The notes under the pieces are model-generated. The model saw nothing but the letters and a program-made list of their open reading frames with translations, did not search any database and had not been told where the DNA came from. Source: Culex pipiens pallens (Eukaryota > Arthropoda > Insecta > Diptera > Culicidae). Taken from it: a DNA stretch of 64,000 nt. Both the position numbers and the translations under genes were made by a program. The DNA lies in contig NC_068939.1 in NCBI RefSeq assembly GCF_016801865.2, positions 88,076,396 through 88,140,395 of the forward strand, written 5' to 3'. Below are positions 21,691 through 32,475 of this stretch, in pieces. Each line of letters begins with the position of its first letter. The first letter of the stretch is position 1.

Positions 21691-21836
21691 CGATATTTTA
21701 AAGAACGATTGAAATCTGGTTGATTTGGATCGGATATTTTGGATTGGAGGTCAAATATGTATTTTAAATTCTCTCCTGGGCGTGAATCACCGTGAAGGAC
21801 AAGAAAAAAAAATGAAAATTTTGGAAAATGGTAAGA

Positions 21837-22165
21837 GATACCCCCTGGCTCGATTCCTTAAGCAAAAATAAGTAACTGTCCCAATTTTGAGCCAAATTGG
21901 TTACGGTTTTAGGGTCGCTGTACGGAAAAAAATCTTAAAAATGTTTGGGAAACAATTTCATAATTCTACCAACAGGTGGCGTTAAATGAGTCCAATCATT
22001 GTCAGGTGTAAGATTTTTGTAAAAAAAAATCTTGACAAACAACTTTGTCGAAAATTTAAAAACGATCCGAGTTAACCCTGACGAGTTATAAGCGATTTAA
22101 AGAAGTTAGGCTCAGAATTGGCACAGTTGCTTATTTTTGTCTAAGGAATCGGCTCAGGGGGTATC
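21837..22165. mobile_element. 329-bp palindromic MITE
   Basis: GATACCCCCTGGCTCGATTCC at the left mirrors GGAATCGGCTCAGGGGGTATC at the right, and AGCAAAAATAAG mirrors CTTATTTTTGTC. It is non-coding. Confidence 0.75.
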
Positions 22166-24732
22166 CCTGATGATGATTTTTTATTGCCAACCTATTTTTC
22201 GATTTAATTTATTGCTGTTTTATTGAAGAATTTTCGTGGATTCTTGATGATATAAATGAGAATTCAAATTTTGGGTAAACAATTTAATCTGTAAATATTT
22301 TCCTACTATCAATTTATAACCCACCATTTCCTAGAAAACCTATCTCAAAGGTGGTCTCTTCATCCTCCTCATCATGAAATTTAGATGTTTTGCAGGTGGT
22401 AAACAACACACAAACTACACAACTTTGCGTTAGACTTTGTTACATGTGTGTGTGTGCGAAAGCATAAACATCAAGTTCATTGCATGGGCTGGTCCCATTA
22501 TCGCAGATATCGGACGGGCTCGTTCGACGGTCGTAAAATGTATCGAATGTTCATTAATTTTCTCCACCGCGGACTGAACTGCTTTTCCGCTTGTTTTCCG
22601 GTCGTCTTGTTATGGCTCCTCTCCCCCAGTCTCCTTCTCTCCCTTGGATTGGTTGATGGTGTCTAGTCATGGCACCGATTATGAATGGTTATTGTTACAT
22701 AAATACATGTTGCAAAATAGTGCCGTCGTTTATGGATCAGCTTCGAAGATGAGGAATACTTAAATTTTCTTTGATTATGTTAAATTTGAAAACGGAGAAA
22801 CAAATTTGAAAAATGATAATTGTTTCAATTTTTGCAAACTTTTAAATAATACATTTTATGTATCCATAATCTTCACACCTTACTGAACTAATAAAGCAAA
22901 CAAAAAATCACAAAACTGACGACAAAAAAGAATTCATATTCCAACAAGCGGTAATTAAAGCTGACACCAGATCATAAACCTGGCATTGCATCACTTCACC
23001 ACCTTCAAGCCAATTTCGGTGGAAACCGCATTTTTACAAGAGTAAACAAAACATTAATACCGCAAAGGCCAAATACTAGGGAACCACCAAACCATAAAAT
23101 GAAGCCCCACAAACCTCTTAACCCAAGACTTACGGCAGGCTGAGCTTGAGACCTCAGACATCATTGATGGAACGAAATCGAAAGCCTTGCTCAGATATCT
23201 TGAGTAATCTGAGCCGGAAAATTTTACTTTTTTCTGTGTTTATCACAAAAGGGGTGAAAAGGGACAGCTGTTGAAGATATTTTTTTCAATAAATAAAATT
23301 TATAATGACTTTTAAGAGATTTAATTTAATTTCATGATCTAAAACTTCTGTCGCGACTCAACCCACCTTACGGTACAGAGAAATTCAACTTACCTGTACA
23401 GGTACAATTGACGTCTAAAAGGGTTTGTCCAACCCATGATTCGGTGTGAACAGCTTGATGAAGAGATAACCACCTGAAATTCACCCCCCTTAAGTTTTGT
23501 TTGGACGGACGGATGATGATAATGGATGCAAGATAAACCAAGTTATTAACACCACAAACGAAAAGCCCCGCCCGACCCCGGACCAAAAGTGTGAAAAAAT
23601 GTGGAAAACAAAATATGAAACGAAATAATTTAGTCATTAACGTAAAGAGTGGCGCATTATACTTTAACAACAGTGGCTGAAGAAAAGCTGGGAAATGATC
23701 AGTCGGTGAGAGATGGTCGAGAAAATCATTGGTTTACTTTGGAAAATTACAATGACGACGACGACGACGGTACAATGAGATCAATGCAGGGAGGGTAATG
23801 TCAACAAAAAAGCCTAATTATTAAATGAAATAATCGAGTTTGAAATTCATACGAACGCAATTACGGGAGTCACTGATCTTATTGAAGAGGGCGTATTTGA
23901 TTTATTTCGCAGCAAACTCGGAAAAAAGACTTTAATATTACTATTTTGAATGCGCTGTTTCAGATAAAAATTACAAGAGCCTTATTTTAATAAAAAAATT
24001 GATAAAACAATTTTTTGAAACATTATAAAAAGAAAACAAAACATTGTCATATTTAAATCTAAATCAACCCCTATTGCTTACCTGCACCCTCAACTTGTTT
24101 GTCCCCATTAGATTGAGTGGAGTTAGCCATGATGACTTAGCCACACCTAATATTTGGTTCAACAATCGTAATTTATTCAGTCCAAGGTCTCACTCCAACG
24201 CACCATCCTCAGTGTTTATGATCGTAATCAAATAATAATGCTCTGCACAACGGGATTGACAATAACAAAGATGTTGAAACAGTAATATCCTTAAAAATAA
24301 ACGTTAAATTCATAACAGTAAAGTCGATTGCTTGTAACTAAATAAAAACATAATTTTTGGTGCAGATTTGTTACCTTTGTAGGGGAAATTTACCCATTTT
24401 AATCAGTCTAAGCCGTTCGACAAATTCTCATCACTTTTGCAGTTTTGCGCCATTAAATCAACATTTTCAGATACATTAACAATTGAGAGTTGTTTGCTCA
24501 CCTTTAGTTGAGCTATTTGTTACTTTGGAACTTTATAAAAGCTGTAATTCATGATCAAAGTGCTGATATGCCGATAATTGAAATAGGCTGAGAAAGGGTA
24601 TATTTCCTCTAATCCGAGGAAATCATACTAAGATTAATAAAACGTGGACAATTTTAATTTTACATAATTACTAAAATTGGAGAAAAATATTTATCTTTTA
24701 ACGGTTTCAAGCTGCAAATCACTGAATATCTG
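22166..24732. other. 2.6-kb gene-free, low-repeat tract
   Basis: There is no ORF with coding character on either strand, and no element ends that I recognise. It includes short microsatellites (GACGACGAC near 23760, TGTGTGTGTG near 22447). This is the longest stretch between lectins C and D without obvious transposons. Confidence 0.5.
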
Positions 24733-24892
24733 GAGTTTTTTTTTTTAAAAAAAAAGGTCCAATAAACCATATTTCAAGTTTTTGCTCTTTGGGTGTTTTT
24801 GAAACCGCCTTGATTCAGGGGTATTAAAAAACACCCAAAAAGCAAAACCTGAAAATTTGGTTTATTGGACCTTTAAAAAAAACTCGAGATAT
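24733..24892. mobile_element. 160-bp palindromic MITE (GGAGTTTTTTTT ends)
   Basis: The outer arms mirror as CTGGAGTTTTTTTT.../...AAAAAACTCGAG, with GGTCCAATAAACCA inverted as TGGTTTATTGGACC and a centre GGGTGTTTTTGAAACCGCC. Related copies lie at 29453-29518 and 50808-51006. Confidence 0.75.
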
Positions 24893-25135
24893 TGTGTCTT
24901 AGTAAAAACCAGGGAAATTATCCGGGAAATTATCCGATTTCTTATGAGTTGGCGGAGATTATGTCAAAAGGGAGTACAACAATTATTTACTCTACTTTTT
25001 GGAGTTCTCGTTAAACCTGAAATTCTAGATTTTGTAAAAGTAAATGTAAATCCAGAAATACAAAAAAATATGCTGTAGACATAGAGAAATGCTGGGAGGT
25101 TTTTAATTTGAAACGATTTAAAACTTATCAAGCTA

Positions 25136-25313
25136 CACAGAAAAAAATCATGGTAATATTACATCTGGGAAGGGGTACATTTTTTATGTCAGAAAAAATG
25201 TGTAATTTACCTATGAAAATGTATAATTCAGTCTAAATTGAGGTAAAATTACATCATAAACCTTCCAAAATTACACCTTCCAAATTTACACTTTTTTTCA
25301 GCGTACAGATGAA
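25136..25313. mobile_element. TA-flanked MITE (CACAGAAAAAAATCATGG)
   Basis: TA at 25134 and 25314 flank ends CACAGAAAAAAA and TTTTTTTCAGCG. The interior TCATGGTAATATTACATCTGG matches the element at 59287-59510 in opposite orientation. Confidence 0.75.
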
Positions 25314-25315
25314 AC

Positions 25316-27430
25316 TATTGATCTTAGTCCAGTCTTTTAAATTTTCAATATTCAGTGCTTCAACTAGTTTTGATATTTTCTTCGCAACTGAGTGTAACCT
25401 TATGAACTTGAACTGCTGGAGAACATAATGAATACACAACATAATTGTCTCTAAAAATTGATTTGCAAAAAACAATATTTTTTTCTGATTTGTTTTAGGA
25501 GACATCAAATGCCAACTTTCCAGAAATTTCCAGAATGGGCAAAAAATCTTTGACCGAGTTATGATTTTTGGAATAAATACTGATATTTTCAAAAAAAAAA
25601 TAAAAAAAATTAAACTTTTTTTCTATGTAAGATCAAATTTGCAATCAAAAAGAACTTTAGTGATTTTTTGATAAAGTGTACCGTTTTCAAGTTAGCAAGT
25701 AAGCAGTTATTTATTTTTTTAAATTAGTGTCCATGTTTGCCCACTCTTGAAAAAAATATTTTTGAAAAGCTGATCAACAGAGCGTAAAAACAATGTTCAA
25801 AAATGCTAAATACAGAGAATTTTCTCAGCTTTAAAAAAAAATCAAGAGTGGGCAAACATGGGAACTAATTTAAAAAAATAAATAACTGCTTACTTTTTTC
25901 AAAAAAGTTACCTGAAAATGTCTATAAATTGAAAACGGTGCACTTTATTAAAATTTCATTGAAATACTTTGTGATTTGAAATTTGATTTTACATCGAAAA
26001 ATGCAGTCAAAAATTTTGCATTTGATGTCCCCTAAAACATATCAGAAAATAAAAAAAATAAAAACAGTATTTTTTTGCAAATCAAGTTTTAGTGACAAAA
26101 AGTGAAATAAAAAATCACCAAAATTTTTTTTACCGTGTACAATATTTTTTTCAGTGTAGTCCTTATCCATACCTACAACTTTGCCGAAGACACCAAATCG
26201 ATCAAAAAAATCCTTCCAAAGATACAGCTTAGCCCGGGTCAAAAAAATTAAAGTTGCTCAAATCAAAAATTATATGAGATTGCCCGAAAGAGTACTCAAA
26301 ATGGAGGCTCAGGCCAAAATTTCAGCCCATTTGGTTGAAAACTGGCTTGCCTTGAGCAGGAACAAGTTTAAATGGGAATTAACCCGTAAAACTGGAGCAT
26401 TTAGGTAAATTGCTCTGTACAAGTCAGCCGTTAACAATTTAGGACTTTTGCATACCATGGGGCCCTAGGGGACGGTCTGGGAAACAATTCCTCCGAAGGG
26501 TGGAAGACGATCCGAGGCCCCTGGTCTTGCCTTGAACCGGATTCATTCCGGCGTCGCAGAAATTCTCATGGTCCCAGCTAAATGTATAGGGAAAAATCAA
26601 AGCACACTAAGAAGGCTGCCTCGATCAGAGGACGCCACATGGCAATCAGCCACCACGTGGCAGGAGGGTATCATCAATTTTTGCTTTTAAAGTGGTTTTG
26701 TTATTCCTAGGACACTTTATTTAACCAGATATTTGATTAAAAACTCCTTAACAACGCCAAATGTAATTTTAAAGTCTAATTAGTAGTTATTTTCCTGCCA
26801 CGTGGTGGTTGATTGCCATGTGGCGTCCTCTGATCGAGGCAGCCTTCTTAGTGTGCTTTGATTTTTCTCTATACATTTAGCTGGGATCATGAGAATTTCG
26901 GCGACGCCGGAATGAATCCGGTTCAAGGCAAGACCAGGGGCCTCGGATCGTCTTCCACCCTTCGGAGGAATTGTTTCCCAGACCGTCCCCTAGGGCTCCA
27001 TGGTATGCAAAAGTCCTAAATTGTTAACGGCTGACTTGTACAGAGCAATTTACCTAAATGCTCCAGTTTTAAGGGTTAATTCCCATTTAAACTTGTTCCA
27101 GCTCAAGGCAAGCCAGTTTTCAACCAAATGGGCTGAAATTTTGGCCTGAGCCTCCATTTTGAGTACTCTTTCGGGCAATCTCATATAATTATTGATTTGA
27201 GCAACTTTTATTTTTTTGACCCGGGCTAAACAGCTTTTCGAATTTTCATAAATCATTTTTGTATGGAGAGCTGACAAATTTGTATAGAAAATTATAATGA
27301 CAAACTGATGATGCAAAATGGTTTCTTTGGGCATACCGAAAGCACCAAAAAAGTTTCAGCCGGATTAAAAATTACAAAAAATAAAATTGAAGAAATAAGA
27401 CCGCTTTCGTAGAGAATTGCTCATAATCGA
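25316..27430. mobile_element. foldback family R, copy 2 (interrupted)
   Basis: Family R sequence runs from about 25316 to the CTTCCAAAGATACAGCTT at 26227, resumes at ACAGCTTTTCGAATTTTC (27230) and ends at AGAGAATTGCTC (about 27420). The interruption is the foldback at 26228-27229. Confidence 0.75.
26228..27229. mobile_element. GC-richer foldback nested in family R
   Basis: The ends AGCCCGGGTCAAAAAAAT and the inverse ATTTTTTTGACCCGGGCT lie next to direct repeats ACAGCTT. The arms (about 460 bp) are almost identical inverses, including GGGGACGGTCTGGGAAACAA and CCACGTGGCAGGA; a unique centre of about 100 bp lies near 26740. A similar 60-codon ORF appears in both arms only because the arms are inverse copies. 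Confidence 0.85.
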
Positions 27431-28218
27431 TCGATACTGACTAGACTATCTTAGCTAATCGTACCATGGCTAGACGGCTGGATCGGGCGAAGTTCGTTAC
27501 CCGAAACTTGTGTCTGGCCAGAAACTGCAAAAAATATGTTTCTAGAGAAGCGAATCCAGTCATAAACGGTTTATGATTTGTGGGCAGATCAGTTTTTGTA
27601 CCAATTAATTATGTTTTTAAATGGGTCATTTGACTTTAGTTTAGACTTAAGACTTTAGAGTTCTTTATCCATAACTAATAAATTATGTTTTCCTTCTGGA
27701 GAAAATAAAAATAGAATTATGATCAATGCAAAATAACTTCAGAGTCGAGAAAACTAGTTATCAACGCTGATGTTCATTTGTACCGGGTCATTCAATTAAG
27801 CTTCTTACAACCCACCAGCTCCATTCATCAAGTTCGAACTCTCTTTTTCGGAGAACTGCGGCCAAAAGTTTGAAAGTTGTACGATGCACGCAGTTTTTCG
27901 ATGTTTTGTTTTGCTTTGGATATTCCTGTGAGAGAGAGAGTTTTGAGAGAAGAGCACATTTCTCACCTTTTATGCCGTTCCACGTTACACACCGTTAGTT
28001 TTCTATCCACCACCAAGCGTGTGCCAGCGCAATGATGGCGAGTGTATTTGTGTAGCAATGAACAGAAAAGCTCATGAGTAAGCTCAAAAGGCGAAAGCTT
28101 TAAAGAGTAACTTTTAATACCGACCACGAGGTGGCGAATTGGACACGACGAGAAATTTCTATGGGACGAAAATACATTTTGGTTTATTTTTCAAATAAAT
28201 TTTTCAAACTGGTACACT
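27431..28218. other. gene-free tract, 3' of lectin D
   Basis: Single-copy-looking sequence with a short GAGAGAGAGA run near 27930. The only functional candidates are AATAAA signals on the minus strand at 28228-28219, which could serve lectin D, 112 bp after its stop. Confidence 0.45.
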
Positions 28219-28339
28219 TTTATTTATTTTTTATTAAAAATTCAAAGATGATTTTTCTACAATTTTTGACGATTTTTAAGATTGATGTTTTTGACATTCC
28301 ATTTTTGAAAAATTCACATCAAAAAACGATAAAATTGGA

Positions 28340-28873
28340 TCACTGATCCCTTTCACAAACGAACGCACGTTGGTTATCACAGCTAACATCATTCCACAGA
28401 GTGTTATCAAAGAGCCCAACCTCGATGCAGTTCTCATTTCCTCCAGAGTTACTAGGTTCCCCGTTCTGCCAGTTGACGTATCCCGATCCATAGCCGACCT
28501 CCCGATTTGTGGTCAACCAAACGAAGCTTCCCTCCTTGCCCAGATCCGTTCCGGCGATGAACCACGGTCCCTTGTGGTGAGTTCCAGCGTCACGAATGGC
28601 CACCAGAAGAGTCGCATCGTCCTCGGAACTGTTGACCGTGGCCAGCCGAAGTCCCAAGGACATACAGGCACGCCATGCCTCGAAGAACGTCGATCGTTTG
28701 TTGTTGAAGACCACGTAACGTTGCTGGTTTGCAAAGGCCGCTCGTTCGAAGTCTTGACCGTTGACTTCCGCGCCGTAAGTGATGCTGTCCTCGCTTTGTG
28801 GAGTTGGGTTGCAGAACACCAACGCCACGGAGAAGGTCGCAACCAGAACCAAGCAAGTTTCCTTGGAGAACAT
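28340..28873 (-). CDS. secreted C-type lectin D (subfamily 2, EPS variant)
   Basis: A 177-residue single-exon protein. The signal peptide is about residues 1-21 and one lectin domain runs from about residue 52. Fold cysteines are C70, C149, C165 and C173. WND is present at 160-162, but the sugar-specificity triplet is EPS (139-141) rather than EPN, replacing an Asn that normally contacts calcium and sugar. One sequon is at N81. C-terminal residues ...ERDQ match F rather than E and G. Binding may be weakened or shifted; secretion into gut, saliva or haemolymph is inferred from the family. Confidence 0.93.
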   Translation of the reverse strand: MFSKETCLVLVATFSVALVFCNPTPQSEDSITYGAEVNGQDFERAAFANQQRYVVFNNKRSTFFEAWRACMSLGLRLATVNSSEDDATLLVAIRDAGTHHKGPWFIAGTDLGKEGSFVWLTTNREVGYGSGYVNWQNGEPSNSGGNENCIEVGLFDNTLWNDVSCDNQRAFVCERDQ

Positions 28874-29020
28874 GGTGATGAAACTGATGATGAGAAATGC
28901 TGAACGTTGTATTATTTATAGTGGGATCTTTTTAGATTACGTTACGTTTGTTTACGTTATTTCTAATCTGAATTAGATTACGATTTAATCTGGTTTCACT
29001 TTTAACACTGAAAATGTTTT
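28874..29020 (-). promoter_or_regulatory. promoter of lectin D
   Basis: TATAAAT is at 28920-28914. Initiator TCAGTT at 28887-28882 puts +1 at 28885, giving a 12-nt leader. Upstream on the minus strand AATAACGTAAACAAACGTAACG (28962-28941) contains GTAAACA, a canonical forkhead-type site. The block is shared with F and G. Confidence 0.75.
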
Positions 29021-29452
29021 TAAAACATTAACGAAGAAAAGGTGTTCTTGAGAAATCATCCCTCTTTTGTATTAAGGCCACTTAGAAATGATTAACTCAT
29101 GAATCGAATACAATGTGCACGAGTTAAAATACTGCAGTTAAATTCCATGGATAGTTTTGAATCTTTTCTAAAGAAATCATTTTCTATAGAATAGCTTATA
29201 ACGAGAAAGTTCATCATTATCCACATTAAAGATCAATTGACAATTACTTCCTAGTTTTGCTTAGTTTACAACCTGGGTGCGGAATAGTTGTCCGCAAAGC
29301 GGCCTCAATTTTGAACTGTCAAAGTGGAACCAATTTACTGTTCGCCAAAAGCTAGGGAAAAGTAGCAAGTATTGAAATCGATCTTTTTTTGTCAGAAATA
29401 CAAAATCGGTGGCGTCAAGCTTTTGCGAGGAATGATTCGAAGTTAACAAATC

Positions 29453-29518
29453 TAGAGTTTTTTTTTTTGAAAATGTCCAATAAACTATTGTTATAAGCTT
29501 TATAAAAAAAACTCTAGA
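29453..29518. mobile_element. short GGAGTTTTTTTT-type MITE inside the THAP element
   Basis: CTAGAGTTTTTTTTTTTG and the inverse AAAAAAACTCTAG enclose GTCCAATAAACTA. It is a very short member of the family at 24733 and 50808, inserted downstream of the THAP codons and scrambling the reading frame there. Confidence 0.6.
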
Positions 29519-29609
29519 AATGTTAAGAAGAGGGTTGAAATCGAGATGAGCATAATAGAATAGACATTGTTTTTGGATTCGTTTGGGTCTTATGTTTTTG
29601 TACAAAACT

Positions 29610-29806
29610 TGCTCCTTGTTTTTCCAGACGGTGTGTTTGGACTCAAAATGATCACTACACAGCCACGAACTTCCATTCGGTGGCTCCTCAGATTCACAAA
29701 ACTCCACCCACTTCCGACGCAATTCTTCGTCACGTGGAAAACGAAAAAGGCCTCTTTTGGCCGCCCATCGTTTAGTGTAAGAACAAAAACGCGCGAAACA
29801 CTTCAT
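29610..29806 (-). pseudogene. THAP-domain fragment (transposase N-terminus)
   Basis: From the ATG at 29806 the frame encodes a THAP-type zinc finger: C3 and C8, then F23-P24, W33, and C50-x2-H53 followed by F54, the C2CH pattern with its conserved Pro, Trp and Phe. After about residue 80 similarity ends; the frame runs through a short MITE and the inverted terminus, stopping at 29261. No catalytic domain follows. It is best read as the surviving first part of a P-like transposase. A domesticated host THAP gene is less likely because terminal repeats and target duplications enclose it. Confidence 0.75.
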
Positions 29807-30244
29807 TTTTCAACGAAAAGTTTAGCTCCAACAGACCCACAATATTTGAAAACTTTAAATCACTTTAGCTACAAAAAATAAGTCACGCTTGAGCTTGAAC
29901 ACAGCATTTTACTTTGTTTACGTTTACAGCTGTTTCGCAGCTGGAGCAGTGGGGAGTATTCGAAAATCACGTTACGCATATTGTCTATTCTGCACCCAGT
30001 TTACAACGTAGTTTCTTTTGAAATCATAATTATGCTCAAAAATTTATTTTGTTTTCCGGCTTTTTTTATGTGCAAAGAACCGATTTAATAATAAACAAAG
30101 GTGCAGGTGGTTATGTTTCGCATAACCAATCTAACAAAGAACTTTGCAGAAGAGTTCTTGAAGCTTAGTAATTTTTGTTGAATGTGCTTCAGATAAAATA
30201 GACATTAGACACTCAATTAGATTAAATTATTCGCTCAATGTATC

Positions 30245-30590
30245 GTCATGCTCCTATCAAAAACCATGAAGTATGATATCCGTAGTGCTCCAACTCGTAT
30301 GGTTTGGTGTTTGTCCCCTGATCGGAACATTTGTGAGGCAGCGGCCTCTCCAGGTTGTGGCCACTCTTATCCGAATGCCACTTTTCATGTCCAGTAGCAA
30401 AAACCATGAATTTTGATACCAATATTGCCCAAACTCGTCCCTTCTACCGAACATTACTAAGGGCACCGGCCACTCCAGGTTGTGGTCACCATTGTCGAAA
30501 TGGCCATGTCCAGTGTAAAAACCATCAACCCATTTTGCCAAAATCTCCCTGAAGGAACCGGGTACTCCAGGTTGCGCTATGGGCGAGCAG
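30245..30590. repeat. degenerate tandem repeat, about 125-bp unit
   Basis: AAAAACCATGAA-type and CACTCCAGGTTGTGG phrases recur about three times. A related fragment lies near 33390 (TCAAAAACCAAGAAGTTTGATACC). It is non-coding. Confidence 0.6.
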
Positions 30591-30639
30591 GTGGCCAAAA
30601 ATTAAAAAAAAATACATTTTTTGACAGACGGTCCCGGTG

Positions 30640-30955
30640 GCATTTTTCGAGACGAGATTTGTCTGATCACGCCTTCCGTCGGAAGGGAAGTAAATGTTGG
30701 CCCCGGACTAACCTAATGGTTAGGTCGTTAGCTCAGTCCAGGTGTAGGAGTCGTCTCCCTGGGTCCTGTCTCGGTGGAGTCGCTGGTAGGCAGTTGGACT
30801 AACAATCCAAATGTCGTCAGTTCGAATCCCGGGGTGGATGGAAGCTAGGGTGTAAAAAGAGGTTTGCAATTGCCTCAACAATCAAGCCCTCGAACACCTA
30901 GTTTCGAGTAGGAATCTCGCAATCGAGAACGCCAAGGCAATGCTGTAGAGCGAAT
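30640..30955 (+). repeat. tRNA-derived SINE, family 2, plus copy
   Basis: The body from CCTTCCGTCGGAAGGGAAG through CCAGGTGTAGGAGTCGTCTCC to AATCTCGCAATCGAGAACG matches 2440-2690 inverted. The tRNA head is decayed, but an internal B-box-like GTTCGAATCCC remains at 30820. Confidence 0.7.
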
Positions 30956-31164
30956 AATTAGATTTTTTGATTTTGACATTTTTTGATAATTTGGAGCCTA
31001 ACATTTCAAAAGGGCACATAACTTTTGTAAACAACAGTGTATCCCTTTCACTCGAATGACAGTTTACATAAGGTGTGAAAGGGACATACTCTTGTCTAAA
31101 AAAGCTATGTGCCCTATTGAAAAGGCAAGCACGATTTGTTTGTCGATGTTAGTTGTTTGCAATT

Positions 31165-32475
31165 CTCTACGAAATCGGTCTTTTTTCTTCAATTTTAATT
31201 TTTGTATTTTTTAATCCGACTGAAACTTTTTTGGTGCCTTCGGTATGCCCAAAGAAGCCATTTTGCATCATTAGTTTGTCCATATAATTTTCCATACAAA
31301 TTTGGCAGCTATCCATACAAAAATGATGTATGAAAATTCAAAAGTCTGTATCTTTTGAAGGAATTTTTTGATCGATTTGGTGACTTCGGCAAAGTTGTAG
31401 GTATGGATATGGACTACGCTGAAAAAAAAAATGATACACAATAAAAAATTTTGGTGAATTTTTATTTAACTTTTTGTCACTAAAGCTTGATTTGCAAAAA
31501 AAACACAATTTTTTTAAAATATGTTTTAGAGGACATAAAATGCCAACTTTTCAGAAATTTCCAGGTTGTGCAAAAAATCATTGACCTAGTTATGAATTTT
31601 TTAATCATAACTGATGTTTTCTGAACTGAAATCGAAATTTTGGTCGCAAAAATTTTTCAATTTCATTTTTTGACGTAAAATCAAATTTGCAATCAAAAAG
31701 TACTTTACTGAAATTTTGATAAAGTGCACCGTTTTCAAGTTAAATCCATATTTAGGTGACTTTTTTGAAAATAGTCGAAGTTTATTATTTTTTAAATAAG
31801 TGCTCTTGTTTACCCACTTTTGAAAAAATATTTTTGAGAAGCTGAGAAAATTCTCTATATTTTTCTTCTTCAGACTTTGTTGCTGAGATATTGCAATGCA
31901 AAGGTTTAAAAACAGGAAAATTGATGTTTTCTAAGTCTCACCCAAACAGCCAACCATTTTTCAATGTCGATATCTCAGCAGCTAATGGTCCGATTTTCAA
32001 TGTTAAAATATGAAATATTTGTGAAATTTTCCGATCCTTTCGAAAACAATATTTTGAAAATTTTTAAATCAAGACTAACATTTTAAAAGGACGTAATATT
32101 AAATGTCCTCTAAAACATATTAAAAAAATAAAAATAGTGTTTTTTTGCAAATCAAGTTTTAGTGATAAAAAGTAAAATAAAAAAATCACCAAATTTTTTT
32201 TACCGTGTATCATTTTTTCCAGTGTAGTCCGTATCCATACCTACAACTTTGCCGAAGACACCAAATCGATCAAAAAATTCCTTCAAAAGATACAGATTTT
32301 TTTATTTTCATACATCATTTTTGTAGGACAGCTGCCAAATTTGTATGGAAAATTATATGGACAAACTAAAGATGCAAAATGGCTTCTTTGGGCATACCAA
32401 AGGCACCAAAAAAGTTTCAGTTTGATTAAAAAATACAAAAAAAATCGAATGACCGAAATCCTAGAGAACTGTTCT
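31165..32475. mobile_element. foldback family R, copy 3 (near complete)
   Basis: The left end GCAATTCTCTACGAAATCGG is inverted at the right end as CCGAAATCCTAGAGAACTG. The arms share TTTTTTGGTGCCTTCGGTATG and the CAAATTTGGCAGCT phrase. The centre is AT-rich. No ORF is maintained. Confidence 0.82.

Larger units (their letters stand above)
29273..29999. mobile_element. 727-bp THAP-domain element with 8-bp target duplication
   Basis: The inverted ends CTGGGTGCGGAATAG and CTATTCTGCACCCAG lie between identical 8-bp direct repeats TTTACAAC (29265-29272, 30000-30007). The element carries a THAP DNA-binding domain (29610-29806, minus). THAP is the N-terminal DNA-binding domain of P-superfamily transposases, which also make 8-bp duplications. 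At 727 bp it cannot encode a whole transposase, so it is a deleted derivative. hAT is the alternative on duplication length alone. Confidence 0.75.

Noticed and set aside
26181..27334. Conserved 60-codon peptide on both strands
   Set aside because: It appears twice only because the two arms of a foldback are inverse copies.
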